A stretch of 64,000 nt of DNA from a virus. The notes under the pieces were generated by a model. The model was not told the origin of the DNA. It saw only the letters and a program-made list of their open reading frames with translations, and searched no databases. The DNA is taken from positions 1-64,000 of the IMG/VR virus record IMGVR_UViG_3300037391_000010. The stretch is one strand, 5' to 3'. Positions 8,106-15,554 of the stretch are shown here, in pieces (position 1 is the first letter of the stretch; every line of letters begins with the position of its first letter). A program made the position numbers and the translations under genes.

Positions 8106-9033
8106 CTACGGCGTCATCGTCGGACGGTTCCAAGTCAATGATCTGCATGATGGGCACATGGAATTGTTCCGTCAAGTTCGCGCACGTCATACCGCCATCA
8201 TCGTATTCGTAGGCGAGCACCCCGCAGGTTTGACGGTCGATAACCCGCTAGATTTTCCTGTACGTCAACGGATGATCCAAGCCAAATTCCCAGAGTTCAC
8301 AGTTTTGCCCCTCGCAGATCAGAGAGACGACGAAAACTGGAGTAAGAGTCTCGACAGAGCCATCGCCACTGTTACCTCTGGCGGATTCGGTGACGTAACG
8401 CTGTACGGGGGTCGTGACTCTTTCGTGCCTCACTATTCGGGACGCTATAAACCCGTCGATCTAGTCCTCCCTCTTGAAACCCAGAAAATCACTGGTACGG
8501 ATATCCGCAAAGAATTCTCGAATAAGGTCATCGAGTCGCCAGAATTCCGTGCGGGCATGATTTACGCCGCCTCCCATCTATGGCCTCAGCTTCTCCCGTG
8601 CGTGGACATTGCGATCCTGAGTAGCGACAGAACCGAAGTATTGTTGGGTCGCAAGCCGGGTGAGAACAAGTTTCGCTTCATTGGCGGTCACGCCGAGAAG
8701 AGGCACGGCAGCTACGAAGCTGGCGCACGCTCGGAGACACTGGAAGAAGCTGGGCTCGATCCGAACGCCATGGAATACATTGGCTCGGCGGTTATCCCCG
8801 ACTGGCGATATCGCACTTCCGACCGAGGCATCATGACCGCGTTCTTCGCAACCACCACAATGAGCATGGCCGCGACTGCTGGCGATGACATCGAAGAAGT
8901 AGCGTGGTTCGATCTCGACAAACTTACGACATTCCAGATGATCGAGGAGCACATGGAACTCCTCATCATGCTGCAAAAATATCTCAAGGAGGCTCTCAAT
9001 GCCAAGACCATTCAAGCCGCGTCCACTACATAA
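8092..9033 (+). CDS. nadM: Bifunctional NMN adenylyltransferase / Nudix hydrolase
   Basis: The 313-residue product has an N-terminal nucleotidyltransferase domain (about 1-165): GVIVGRFQVNDLHDGH is the HxGH-type ATP site, and TGTDIRKEF the C-terminal phosphate-binding motif. This makes NAD+ from NMN and ATP. The C-terminal Nudix domain (about 175-300) shows GGHAEKRHGS..SETLEEAGLD; the LEEAG part is kept but the usual Arg before the first Glu is Ser and the first Glu is not clear, so hydrolase activity is uncertain. The two-domain layout is that of the slr0787/NadM-Nudix family, where the Nudix part splits ADP-ribose. The start is GTG at 8092. It overlaps the NAMPT gene by 35 bases, so the two steps nicotinamide to NMN to NAD+ are coupled. 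Confidence 0.9.
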   Translation: MIKPSYGVIVGRFQVNDLHDGHMELFRQVRARHTAIIVFVGEHPAGLTVDNPLDFPVRQRMIQAKFPEFTVLPLADQRDDENWSKSLDRAIATVTSGGFGDVTLYGGRDSFVPHYSGRYKPVDLVLPLETQKITGTDIRKEFSNKVIESPEFRAGMIYAASHLWPQLLPCVDIAILSSDRTEVLLGRKPGENKFRFIGGHAEKRHGSYEAGARSETLEEAGLDPNAMEYIGSAVIPDWRYRTSDRGIMTAFFATTTMSMAATAGDDIEEVAWFDLDKLTTFQMIEEHMELLIMLQKYLKEALNAKTIQAASTT

Positions 9034-10438
9034 GACCGACAGCTACAAGGTCGGTCACTGGCGGTTCATCGTTCCGGGCACCACGGAAATGCTCTACTAC
9101 TACGAGGCTCGCGGTGGTGAGTATCCGTACACCATCCTGTTTGACTTACAAGGTAACATCATTCGCAATATCGAGGGCAAGTTCGCCACAATCACCGACG
9201 TTGAGGAAGCGGAGTACAAGGCGGGCCTGCACTTCATGACCGACCGCGCCTTCAACAAGGCGGGCTGGCGTCACGTCATCAACAAGCATGGCGGTCACCT
9301 GCCGCTGAATATTCGAGCGGTCAAGGAAGGCATTCCCGTTCCCGTGAAGAACGTCATGTGGACGATGAAGAATACCTGCGATCAATGTGCGTGGGTTCCG
9401 GGCTGGACAGAAACCATGTTGGAGCACGTGTGGTATCCATCGGCTGTTGTCACACGGTCTCGCTACACCAAGCAGATCATTGCTGAGTTCCTTGCAGAGA
9501 CGGCTGACGATTTCTCCACGCTACCGTATCAGCTTCACGACTTTGGCGGTCGTGGCGTCACATGCGTCGAGCAGATGGGCATCGGTGCGGCGGCTCACCT
9601 TGTCAACTTCCAAGGCACGGACACGTTGCCCGGAATTGACTACATCGAGCAGTTCTACGGGTTCGGAGCCAACGGCGGCGAAATGCCGGGTTACTCCGTA
9701 TTCGCGTCTGAGCACTCCGTTACCACAATGTGGAAGCGTGAATACGAGGCAAAATTCGTAGAGAACGCACTGGACGAAGTGCCTACGGGCATTCTCTCCC
9801 TCGTCGGCGATTCCTACGACATCTTCAACTTCACCGCCAACATCATCGGTGGTACGTATCGTGAACGCATTCGTAACCGCAACGGCAAGGTTGTGGTTCG
9901 TCCTGACTCTGGCGACCCTGTGAAGATCACTCTTCGCGTGCTGGAGATTCTGGGTGAGAAGTTCGGCGTGCGGGAGACGAGCAACGGTTACAAGATGCTT
10001 CCCCCGTGCGTAGGCGTCCTCTGGGGTGATGGAATCGATCACTACGGTGTTCGCCTCATCCTCCAAGCGATGAAGGATGCCAAGTGGTCTGCGGCCAACA
10101 TCGTGTTCGGTATGGGCGGCGGGCTGCTCCAGAAGGTGAACCGCGACACGCAGAAGGTTGCGATCAAGTGCTGCAACGCGGTCATCAATGGTGAGCAGGT
10201 TGAAATCTGGAAAGACCCAATCACCGATCCCGGCAAGGCGTCGAAGCGCGGGCGTGTGGCTCTGTTGGAAGACTCCAATGGCAGCTATCGCACGATGAGT
10301 TCGATCAAGGGTGACGGCAGGATGGACTATCCATTCGACCTGCTGGAACCGACCTACTTGGACGGTGAGGTACTGCGGTTCCAGAAGTTCCCCGAAATTC
10401 GGCAGCTTGCAGAAGTGTCGTTAGAGGTCTACGCATAG
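8999..10438 (+). CDS. nadV: Nicotinamide phosphoribosyltransferase (NAMPT)
   Basis: The 479-residue product matches NAMPT over full length: HKTDSYKVGH (Tyr that stacks on nicotinamide), HDFGGRGV (substrate Asp), ASEHSVTTMW (the catalytic, autophosphorylated His), VVRPDSGDP (Arg and Asp binding nicotinamide and PRPP) and FGMGGGLLQKVNRDTQ near the end. It condenses nicotinamide with PRPP to NMN, which the overlapping upstream enzyme turns into NAD+. AAGGAGG lies before the ATG inside the upstream gene. Related phage enzymes of the NARP1 pathway (Namat) use ADP-ribose pyrophosphate instead, but the NMN adenylyltransferase next door favours the NMN route. Confidence 0.94.
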   Translation: MPRPFKPRPLHKTDSYKVGHWRFIVPGTTEMLYYYEARGGEYPYTILFDLQGNIIRNIEGKFATITDVEEAEYKAGLHFMTDRAFNKAGWRHVINKHGGHLPLNIRAVKEGIPVPVKNVMWTMKNTCDQCAWVPGWTETMLEHVWYPSAVVTRSRYTKQIIAEFLAETADDFSTLPYQLHDFGGRGVTCVEQMGIGAAAHLVNFQGTDTLPGIDYIEQFYGFGANGGEMPGYSVFASEHSVTTMWKREYEAKFVENALDEVPTGILSLVGDSYDIFNFTANIIGGTYRERIRNRNGKVVVRPDSGDPVKITLRVLEILGEKFGVRETSNGYKMLPPCVGVLWGDGIDHYGVRLILQAMKDAKWSAANIVFGMGGGLLQKVNRDTQKVAIKCCNAVINGEQVEIWKDPITDPGKASKRGRVALLEDSNGSYRTMSSIKGDGRMDYPFDLLEPTYLDGEVLRFQKFPEIRQLAEVSLEVYA

Positions 10439-10458
10439 GCTAGAAAACAAAGGCGATA

Positions 10459-10492
10459 TTCCTAACTAAAAGGGCGATTCACTGGGTATAAT
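10459..10492 (+). promoter_or_regulatory. Class A phage promoter (TTCCTA-N22-TATAAT)
   Basis: TTCCTA (10459-10464), 22 bases, GGGTATAATAG (TATAAT 10487-10492). The ATG of the TonB-like gene begins 5 bases after the -10 box, so the transcript should be leaderless. GAAAACAAA also stands upstream, 7 bases before TTCCTA, as a relic of the longer repeat at 54017 and 55527. Confidence 0.7.
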
Positions 10493-10497
10493 AGCTC

Positions 10498-10911
10498 ATG
10501 ACTCATCAATTTATCGCCGCTCTGCTGTTGGGACTCGTTGCTCAGGCTCAGACGCCAGCCCCACGAACTCCCAATTTTGGGTCCGTCACTCGCGTCGAAG
10601 AGTACCGAACCGTAACCAATACAAATTACGGCTCTCGTAGCGACGGTATCCCCGCCTGCTACGATACGATCAACCCGACGCCAGTGAACACGCCGAACCC
10701 GCTACTGAATGGTAATGCTTCTGTGACGGTGGACTTTATCGTGGGGTGGGATGGTGTGGTGTACAGCCCGTTTGTGTTGGAAGGCTCTGTGAACGACCCC
10801 GATGTCCGAGCCGTACTTCAAGCCATGCGTGGGTGGAGGTTTCGTCCCGGTAAGTGCAACGGCGCACCCACAAGTGCGGAAGGTCGGGTAAAGTTTAGGA
10901 AGACGCCGTAA
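10498..10911 (+). CDS. Exported protein with TonB C-terminal-like domain
   Basis: The 137-residue product has a signal peptide (cut likely after Ala-Gln-Ala near residue 17) and a C-terminal half with the TonB-CTD pattern: VTVDFIVGWDGVVYSP, a helix DPDVRAVLQAMRGWRF, then RPGKCNGAPTS and a last strand. There is no N-terminal membrane anchor or Pro-rich rod as in real TonB, so it is a free periplasmic domain. Such small TonB-CTD proteins are abundant in Acidobacteriota. It might interfere with or mimic host TonB at outer-membrane receptors; this is inference. Probably leaderless. Its end overlaps the convergent gene by 17 bases. Confidence 0.65.
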   Translation: MTHQFIAALLLGLVAQAQTPAPRTPNFGSVTRVEEYRTVTNTNYGSRSDGIPACYDTINPTPVNTPNPLLNGNASVTVDFIVGWDGVVYSPFVLEGSVNDPDVRAVLQAMRGWRFRPGKCNGAPTSAEGRVKFRKTP

Positions 10912-11272
10912 ATTTTCTAGGCCCACTGGATTCGGCTACTCCATCTTTGTACACGATGGGCTTAACCCTCCCCCGATGTTCCATGATGTCCATGAGCCAT
11001 ACGGCTGCGGCGTAGTCGATCTTCAAGTCTTCCATCCATGTGTGGCAGTTCGCCAGCCCACTCGTCTTGCTGATGGCACATGCCTGCTCGTAAAGCCCCT
11101 CCATCTGCTCCCGTGAATAGCTACTCTCGGTTTGCTGCCCGTTTGTGTGGGTATGAACTTTGAACCGTTCGGGGAACACATTTCGCGGTATTGATACGCG
11201 AACCTCAACAGGTTCTTCCGTTTGGATGGGCCTCGGCTTGGGTGCCTCTATGGGGTGGGATTTTTTCTTCAT
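10895..11272 (-). CDS. Hypothetical protein (minus strand)
   Basis: A 125-residue protein with a basic, proline-rich N-terminus (KKKSHPIEAPKPRP) and a helical C-terminal two thirds. It fills the otherwise empty 400 bases between two plus-strand genes and has its own GGGTATTAT box 7 bases before the ATG, facing away from the next plus-strand promoter. No family recognised. The opposite strand of this stretch lacks a convincing gene. Confidence 0.6.
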   Translation of the reverse strand: MKKKSHPIEAPKPRPIQTEEPVEVRVSIPRNVFPERFKVHTHTNGQQTESSYSREQMEGLYEQACAISKTSGLANCHTWMEDLKIDYAAAVWLMDIMEHRGRVKPIVYKDGVAESSGPRKFTASS

Positions 11273-11311
11273 CTACTACATAATACCCCGAAAATTGGGT
11301 ATCTATACTAC
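11273..11311. promoter_or_regulatory. Divergent promoter pair
   Basis: Between the minus-strand gene (ATG at 11272) and the plus-strand gene (ATG at 11312) lie only 39 bases. Minus strand: GGGTATTAT, 7 bases before its ATG. Plus strand: GGGTATCTA (hexamer 11300-11305), 6 bases before its ATG. Both genes lack a ribosome binding site and would be leaderless. Neither box has the TTCCTA element 22 bases upstream. Confidence 0.45.
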
Positions 11312-12073
11312 ATGGACGACATTTTCAAGGGCTCTCCTTTCTGGCAAGAAGTTCGAACTGGTCTCTTTGTGATCCGCGATTATGAGTGGCGTAAAGCACT
11401 CTTGACGCTCCCCGAAATGCTTGACACCGAGTTGGTGGTCAGAGGACTCCAAACCAACGAGCAAATCCTCGGCTCTGGGTTCACTGGACATGCGATCATC
11501 CGTGGCAATCCCGTCGATACAACCCCTGACGCCGCCATCCTCGCCGAAGCATTGCCCCCAAACGATCACTACAACCAAGAAGCGTTATTCCTTCAATGGA
11601 TGTACCACTACTACATCCTTGAGGGCGTGGGCGATGGCTTCCGCGAGACTCCGCTCGCACTGTGGTCGAAAGGGATGCTCCAGATGATCGAGCAAACCCT
11701 GCATTTCATGGTCTACATTTCGGCAGTGATGTGCCTGCTCGAAGATGGGGTAATCAAGGGAGCCCCGACCAAAGACGGCATGACCGATCTCCTGCCGATG
11801 GTGCAACACAAAATCCAGAAGATCACCGAGACCCTCTTGTCTAAGACCGCCGATTACGGCGAGAGCTTCCGCCGCCACGGGCTACAGGGCACGGTTCCCC
11901 GCATCTGGGACAAGATGGCTCGCTACGCCCAACTCAGTGCTCTGGGCAGGACGGCGAACTACGAACCGAAGGCGGATGCGATCAAGGACTTGCTGGGCTA
12001 CTGCGTAATCGCGTGGAGCCTCATTCTTGAAGTCTCCCTCCCCGAGGAGGTAACCCATGCCGTACATTCATGA
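11312..12073 (+). CDS. Nmad1/DUF1599-like protein
   Basis: I take ATG 11312 (6 bases behind the -10 box) as start, giving 253 residues. The C-terminal third reads LLSKTADYGESF, GTVPRIWDKMARYAQL and DAIKDLLGYCVIAW, the pattern of the DUF1599 / nucleotide modification associated domain 1 family, an all-alpha NTP-pyrophosphohydrolase-like fold found in phages. The N-terminal 150 residues are not recognised. The family is linked by association with modified-base pathways, but no hypermodification enzyme is visible nearby. It overlaps the next gene by 17 bases; that gene has AGGAGG inside this one. Confidence 0.6.
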   Translation: MDDIFKGSPFWQEVRTGLFVIRDYEWRKALLTLPEMLDTELVVRGLQTNEQILGSGFTGHAIIRGNPVDTTPDAAILAEALPPNDHYNQEALFLQWMYHYYILEGVGDGFRETPLALWSKGMLQMIEQTLHFMVYISAVMCLLEDGVIKGAPTKDGMTDLLPMVQHKIQKITETLLSKTADYGESFRRHGLQGTVPRIWDKMARYAQLSALGRTANYEPKADAIKDLLGYCVIAWSLILEVSLPEEVTHAVHS

Positions 12074-12401
12074 ATCTAGCCGTGAAGCCATTGACCCGTT
12101 TATCACCCCACTCGCCGAGCAGCTTCACAGTCCGGGTGACCTCAACTACGCCATTACCCGTCTCTTCATGCAGTGGCTTCTCGATAAGGGGATCGACTAC
12201 GGCAACATCAATTCCGTTGCGGGCGTCCTCCAGAAGGCAATGGCTGAGTTCGACGAACGTGTCACCCGCCCATACGAGGACTTGAAGCTCAAACAGAACG
12301 GCGACGTGCCTGAGTACACCGTGGCTGGCAAAGCCATTCGTGAATTAGGGAGAGCCTTGCCAGCAAACCATGCACCTGATACAATACAAGCACATGGTTA
12401 A
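12057..12401 (+). CDS. DUF6899-like small phage protein
   Basis: A 114-residue protein opening MPYIHESSREAIDPFI, followed by PGDLNYAITRLF, INSVAGVLQKAMAEF and RPYEDLKLKQNGDVPEY. This is the conserved pattern of a widespread phage/bacterial family (DUF6899) of unknown role that often sits next to DUF1599-type genes. AGGAGG precedes the ATG. The family call is from memory of the pattern. Confidence 0.6.
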   Translation: MPYIHESSREAIDPFITPLAEQLHSPGDLNYAITRLFMQWLLDKGIDYGNINSVAGVLQKAMAEFDERVTRPYEDLKLKQNGDVPEYTVAGKAIRELGRALPANHAPDTIQAHG

Positions 12402-12404
12402 TCT

Positions 12405-12710
12405 ATGAGAAAACTCACAATCAAGCAAGACCAACTACTCCGCAAGGCGGCAGCCACGCTCCGCAAATCCAACGACCCCAATCTTAAGATCGTCGCCAAG
12501 CACCTGAAAGGTGGGCTTGAGGCCGTCAACTATATGTTCGAAGCGACTGACGCTGCTCGTAAGAAAGTTCCAGCGCAGTTTGAAATCGAGCCCGTTGGTC
12601 TCGTCAGCACCAACAAGAAGACGCAGGGTGATCTCTTGGCAGCAACGTGGTTGATCGGTCTCGTTTCGGAGCACGCCAAAAATGTCCTCGAAAATCAAAC
12701 TGCCCGCTGA
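12405..12710 (+). CDS. Hypothetical helical protein
   Basis: A 101-residue, lysine-rich, mainly helical protein starting 3 bases after the upstream stop. It overlaps the next gene by 29 bases. It has no cysteine or membrane segment. Family not recognised. Confidence 0.6.
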   Translation: MRKLTIKQDQLLRKAAATLRKSNDPNLKIVAKHLKGGLEAVNYMFEATDAARKKVPAQFEIEPVGLVSTNKKTQGDLLAATWLIGLVSEHAKNVLENQTAR

Positions 12711-13065
12711 GGAATTCCTGACGCCCATCAATCGGTTCAACGAAGTCGTCGGCCCGTTATTCAACGACTTCAGGGACAGGGGCAGGTTTCCTCTAAAAGA
12801 TGAACACACGGATGCAGGTCTCGCCCGTTCGCTGGGTGTTTTTCTGGAAAGCTGCTTTGTCAAAGCGGTTGCAGGATTGGAAAAAATCAACCCCGTGCCC
12901 ATGACCAATGAGCAATGGGCTGTCGCTTCGGAAGAGGCAAAACACCCGCACCTGCACTGGCAAGCAAATTTGAAATACTTAAAGCAGAGGCGTAGATATT
13001 ACGCCGATTTGATGGGGTACAGGGGTCATGGCAAGCGAGAAGAAGAAACCGAACTGGAGGCATAA
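12682..13065 (+). CDS. Hypothetical protein
   Basis: A 127-residue protein with a mixed helical pattern and a charged C-terminus (GHGKREEETELEA). It overlaps both neighbours (29 bases upstream, 38 downstream), which argues for a real co-translated gene. No family recognised. Confidence 0.55.
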   Translation: MSSKIKLPAEEFLTPINRFNEVVGPLFNDFRDRGRFPLKDEHTDAGLARSLGVFLESCFVKAVAGLEKINPVPMTNEQWAVASEEAKHPHLHWQANLKYLKQRRRYYADLMGYRGHGKREEETELEA

Positions 13066-13432
13066 GCGCAAGATGGGGCTGGTGCTCCACGGCGGCTACT
13101 TCTGCTACGGCTGGAAACATGGCTGGATTCCGTGGGCACCCGAGTGGTTCAAGCACGCTGTCGTCCACGTGTGGAATTCTATGTACTGCATGAGGCATGG
13201 TCACGACGACATGCTCGTGGATTTGTACAAGGCGTTCATCGCAGAAGGCGAGATTGATCCCGAACCTCCATCCTGCGGGCGCTGCCTCACTGAACTCCCC
13301 GTTGACGGAAAGTACGTCACTCCCGTTAAAGCTCCGTGGTGGACGAAGCCGCCGTCGAAGGAAGAGATTGCCGAGTGGAAAGAACTAGCTCTACAGCCCG
13401 ATCTCCCAGAAGACTCTCCTGATCCCAGTTAA
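13028..13432 (+). CDS. Hypothetical Trp/His-rich protein
   Basis: A 134-residue protein unusually rich in aromatic residues (GGYFCYGWKHGWIPWAPEW), with His and Cys (CGRCLTELP) that could bind a metal. AGGGGTC lies before the ATG. Its last 107 bases overlap the end of the convergent minus-strand kinase gene, one of which may therefore be shorter than drawn. No family recognised. Confidence 0.5.
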   Translation: MASEKKKPNWRHKRKMGLVLHGGYFCYGWKHGWIPWAPEWFKHAVVHVWNSMYCMRHGHDDMLVDLYKAFIAEGEIDPEPPSCGRCLTELPVDGKYVTPVKAPWWTKPPSKEEIAEWKELALQPDLPEDSPDPS

Positions 13433-13907
13433 TCTCTAACCAAAAATCCCCGACTAGATCGCGCACGGTTGTGTCGAGAGCCCGAGCGTCTGCCTCCGTC
13501 CGCTGCGTGCGGGATTCTGGATCGTAACTTCCGGGCCGTGGGTGAATGAAGACGTTAAAGGTGTCGAAATTTGGTTCGATATCGCGGATGGCCTTTTTGA
13601 GGTTGTCGTAATAGACGTGACCCTTGCAGTAAAGTAAGCACTGGATGATGGGAGAGTCGCTTACGACCGCCTCGAACCCGTGCCGCTGGAGCCGCAACAC
13701 CCGCTCGTAGGTCTGTCCGACCATGAGAAGTTGGTTGTCGAGGAGTTGTGGCGGCACCGTGTTGGGTACGCCGCCATAGATGAGATCGCGGGCGGGCTCG
13801 TACAGCAAATCCGCCCTAACCCCCGCTTTCTTAAGACGATACGCCAGATAATACCCAAACGTGGTCTTTCCTGCCCCCGGACCTCCGCATAAATTGAAAA
13901 GCACCAT
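13326..13907 (-). CDS. P-loop kinase/NTPase, AAA_28 (NadR-kinase-like) family
   Basis: The start is ATG 13907 with GAGGGA upstream; a GTG at 13955 would add 16 residues before the natural first strand. The 193-residue product begins VLFNLCGGPGAGKTTFGYYLA (Walker A at 8-15), then LLYEPARDLIYGG, LLDNQLLMVGQTYERVLRL and VVSDSPIIQCLLYC (a Walker-B-like Asp). This order is that of small phage nucleotide/nucleoside kinases related to the kinase part of NadR. A role as ribosylnicotinamide kinase feeding the nearby NAD+ genes, or as a nucleotide kinase, is possible. It is on the opposite strand to all neighbours. Confidence 0.6.
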   Translation of the reverse strand: MVLFNLCGGPGAGKTTFGYYLAYRLKKAGVRADLLYEPARDLIYGGVPNTVPPQLLDNQLLMVGQTYERVLRLQRHGFEAVVSDSPIIQCLLYCKGHVYYDNLKKAIRDIEPNFDTFNVFIHPRPGSYDPESRTQRTEADARALDTTVRDLVGDFWLEINWDQESLLGDRAVELVLSTRQSLPSTAASSTTEL

Positions 13908-13960
13908 TTTGTCGATCCCTCTAATTCTCAATACTGGATTCCTTAGCAGGAGCACTCATT

Positions 13961-14914
13961 ATGGTCACATTTACGCAGGGGATGACTCTAGGGGCGTCCA
14001 ACCTGTCGATTTTAGTACGAGATGCGACAGGGGCTCTGGTAGACCCCACCCTCATCAACTACACAATTTTCCACGTCACCGATCAGCTACCGCTAAAGGT
14101 CACGCAGGCGTATGAGTACGATCTGCACCAACCCCAACACATGGCTGGCGGACCTCCGCTGCCTGCCGAGAACGTGCAGCTTGCTGGTTGCCCTCAGGCA
14201 GTCCCTACCCGCGTGTCGCAGGGAGCATATTATGTCCCGATCACCATCCCGACTACATGGAGGGGTGTGTACCGTCTAGTGTGGAACATCCAGATGTACC
14301 CTGATAGCCCGCTGGATACCGTGGTTGAGGTATTCGTTGTTCAGGGTATTGATCCGACTAATCCGGGATTCGAAGCCCCATCGGTCATCGTTGCTGTCCC
14401 AGAATCCATTGTCAACGTAGGGATGAGCACTCCCGCGATGTTTGCCAAGGCAATAATGTATGTTCGTGAACACTTGTCGGACACGAACCCCGACCGCAAC
14501 TACCATTTCCGTCCGCCAACCCCGAGCCGTGTGGTCGCAGGTTACAACACCCGCGTAGGCTACATCTGGCTGGACGCCTCGATCCTGATGCATCTGGATA
14601 CGGCGATCAGCATGTTGAACTGGTACAACCCGATGAATGTCTACAACTGGACGCTCGACACGATCCCGCTGGATTGGGGTCGCATCGCCGCCATCGGTGC
14701 CGCAGGATTCTGCCTCAAGATGGAGGGCAACCGCTGGGGAGCCGATCAATTCAACTACTCGTTGAATGGTGTGAGCTTGGACATCAACAAGGCCGACATG
14801 TACAACGGCTTGGGCGAATCGTACCTGACACAATTCAATACAATGGCACCGCTCGTAACAGCTAATCGTCCGATGAGCGTCGGCCTGCGCCAGCAACGCT
14901 GGCTACTGGGGTAA
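13961..14914 (+). CDS. Putative virion protein (neck/tail region)
   Basis: The 317-residue product starts after AGGAG and opens the virion gene block. The N-terminal half is beta-rich (LSILVRDATGALVDPT, YYVPITIPTTWRGVYRLVWNI), like an Ig-type domain; the C-terminal half is helical (IMYVREHLSDTNPD, DWGRIAAIGAAGFCLKMEG). No catalytic motif is visible. Position just before other structural genes and the absence of a signal peptide suggest a head-tail or baseplate component; the precise family is not recognised. Confidence 0.55.
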   Translation: MVTFTQGMTLGASNLSILVRDATGALVDPTLINYTIFHVTDQLPLKVTQAYEYDLHQPQHMAGGPPLPAENVQLAGCPQAVPTRVSQGAYYVPITIPTTWRGVYRLVWNIQMYPDSPLDTVVEVFVVQGIDPTNPGFEAPSVIVAVPESIVNVGMSTPAMFAKAIMYVREHLSDTNPDRNYHFRPPTPSRVVAGYNTRVGYIWLDASILMHLDTAISMLNWYNPMNVYNWTLDTIPLDWGRIAAIGAAGFCLKMEGNRWGADQFNYSLNGVSLDINKADMYNGLGESYLTQFNTMAPLVTANRPMSVGLRQQRWLLG

Positions 14915-14916
14915 TC

Positions 14917-15381
14917 ATGGGACCGAAAAGAATCGTCATCGTTCGTCACGCAGAAAAACCAGCGTCCACCGAGCCGCATCTGGCATTGCGCGGGAAGATG
15001 CGAGCAACTGGACTGTCGAAGTTGCTTCCGAAGATCGTTAAACCTGACTTCGTGTTCGCATCGACATCGACCAAGAACTCCGACCGTCCGTATGAGACGA
15101 TACGTCCGACTGCGGACAAGATGGGTTTGGATGTCAGCACAAAGTACGCCGACAAGGAATCGAAGAAGCTTGTGAAAGACCTGAAGAAGAAAAAGTTCAA
15201 GGGCAAGACGATCCTGATTTGCTGGCACCACGGGCAAATGCCAAAGCTGATTCATGAACTGGGGCAGGCATCGCCTTACGTCAAATGGCCTGAAGAGCTT
15301 TTTGACCGTATCATCAACATCGACGCCAAGGGGGTTACCGATCTCCCTCAGCGGCTTCTCTTCGGAGACACGAGCAAGTAA
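14917..15381 (+). CDS. Histidine phosphatase superfamily protein (SixA/PGM-like)
   Basis: The 154-residue product begins KRIVIVRHAEKP, the RHG-type motif with nucleophile His11 (Arg10), and has LALRGKMRATGLSKLL, FASTSTKNSDRPYETIRPT (second Arg) and ICWHHGQMP (second catalytic His near 104). All core residues of the branch-2 small phosphohistidine-phosphatase group are visible. The substrate is unknown: phosphohistidine, phospho-sugar and nucleotide are possible. It lies inside the virion block, 2 bases after the upstream gene. Confidence 0.82.
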   Translation: MGPKRIVIVRHAEKPASTEPHLALRGKMRATGLSKLLPKIVKPDFVFASTSTKNSDRPYETIRPTADKMGLDVSTKYADKESKKLVKDLKKKKFKGKTILICWHHGQMPKLIHELGQASPYVKWPEELFDRIINIDAKGVTDLPQRLLFGDTSK

Positions 15382-15554
15382 TGAAGAAGATTGCGATGTA
15401 CCAAGGGAACACGGAGTATCCCAGCCTGCACATCATGATTACGGACAACCCCCGTTTTCAGGATGGCAAACTGTGCGTTGAGGACACCGAAGGGGCTATC
15501 CTTAAAGTCACCTCATGGCTCCACAAAAATTTGGAAGGTCGGAATGATAACTAA
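15381..15554 (+). CDS. Hypothetical 57-residue protein
   Basis: ATG 15381 overlaps the stop of the phosphatase gene (TAATG). The product (MKKIAMYQGNTEYPSLHIM... ending KNLEGRNDN) overlaps the next gene by 11 bases. Overlaps and the absence of any other gene in the gap support it. No family recognised. Confidence 0.5.
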   Translation: MKKIAMYQGNTEYPSLHIMITDNPRFQDGKLCVEDTEGAILKVTSWLHKNLEGRNDN

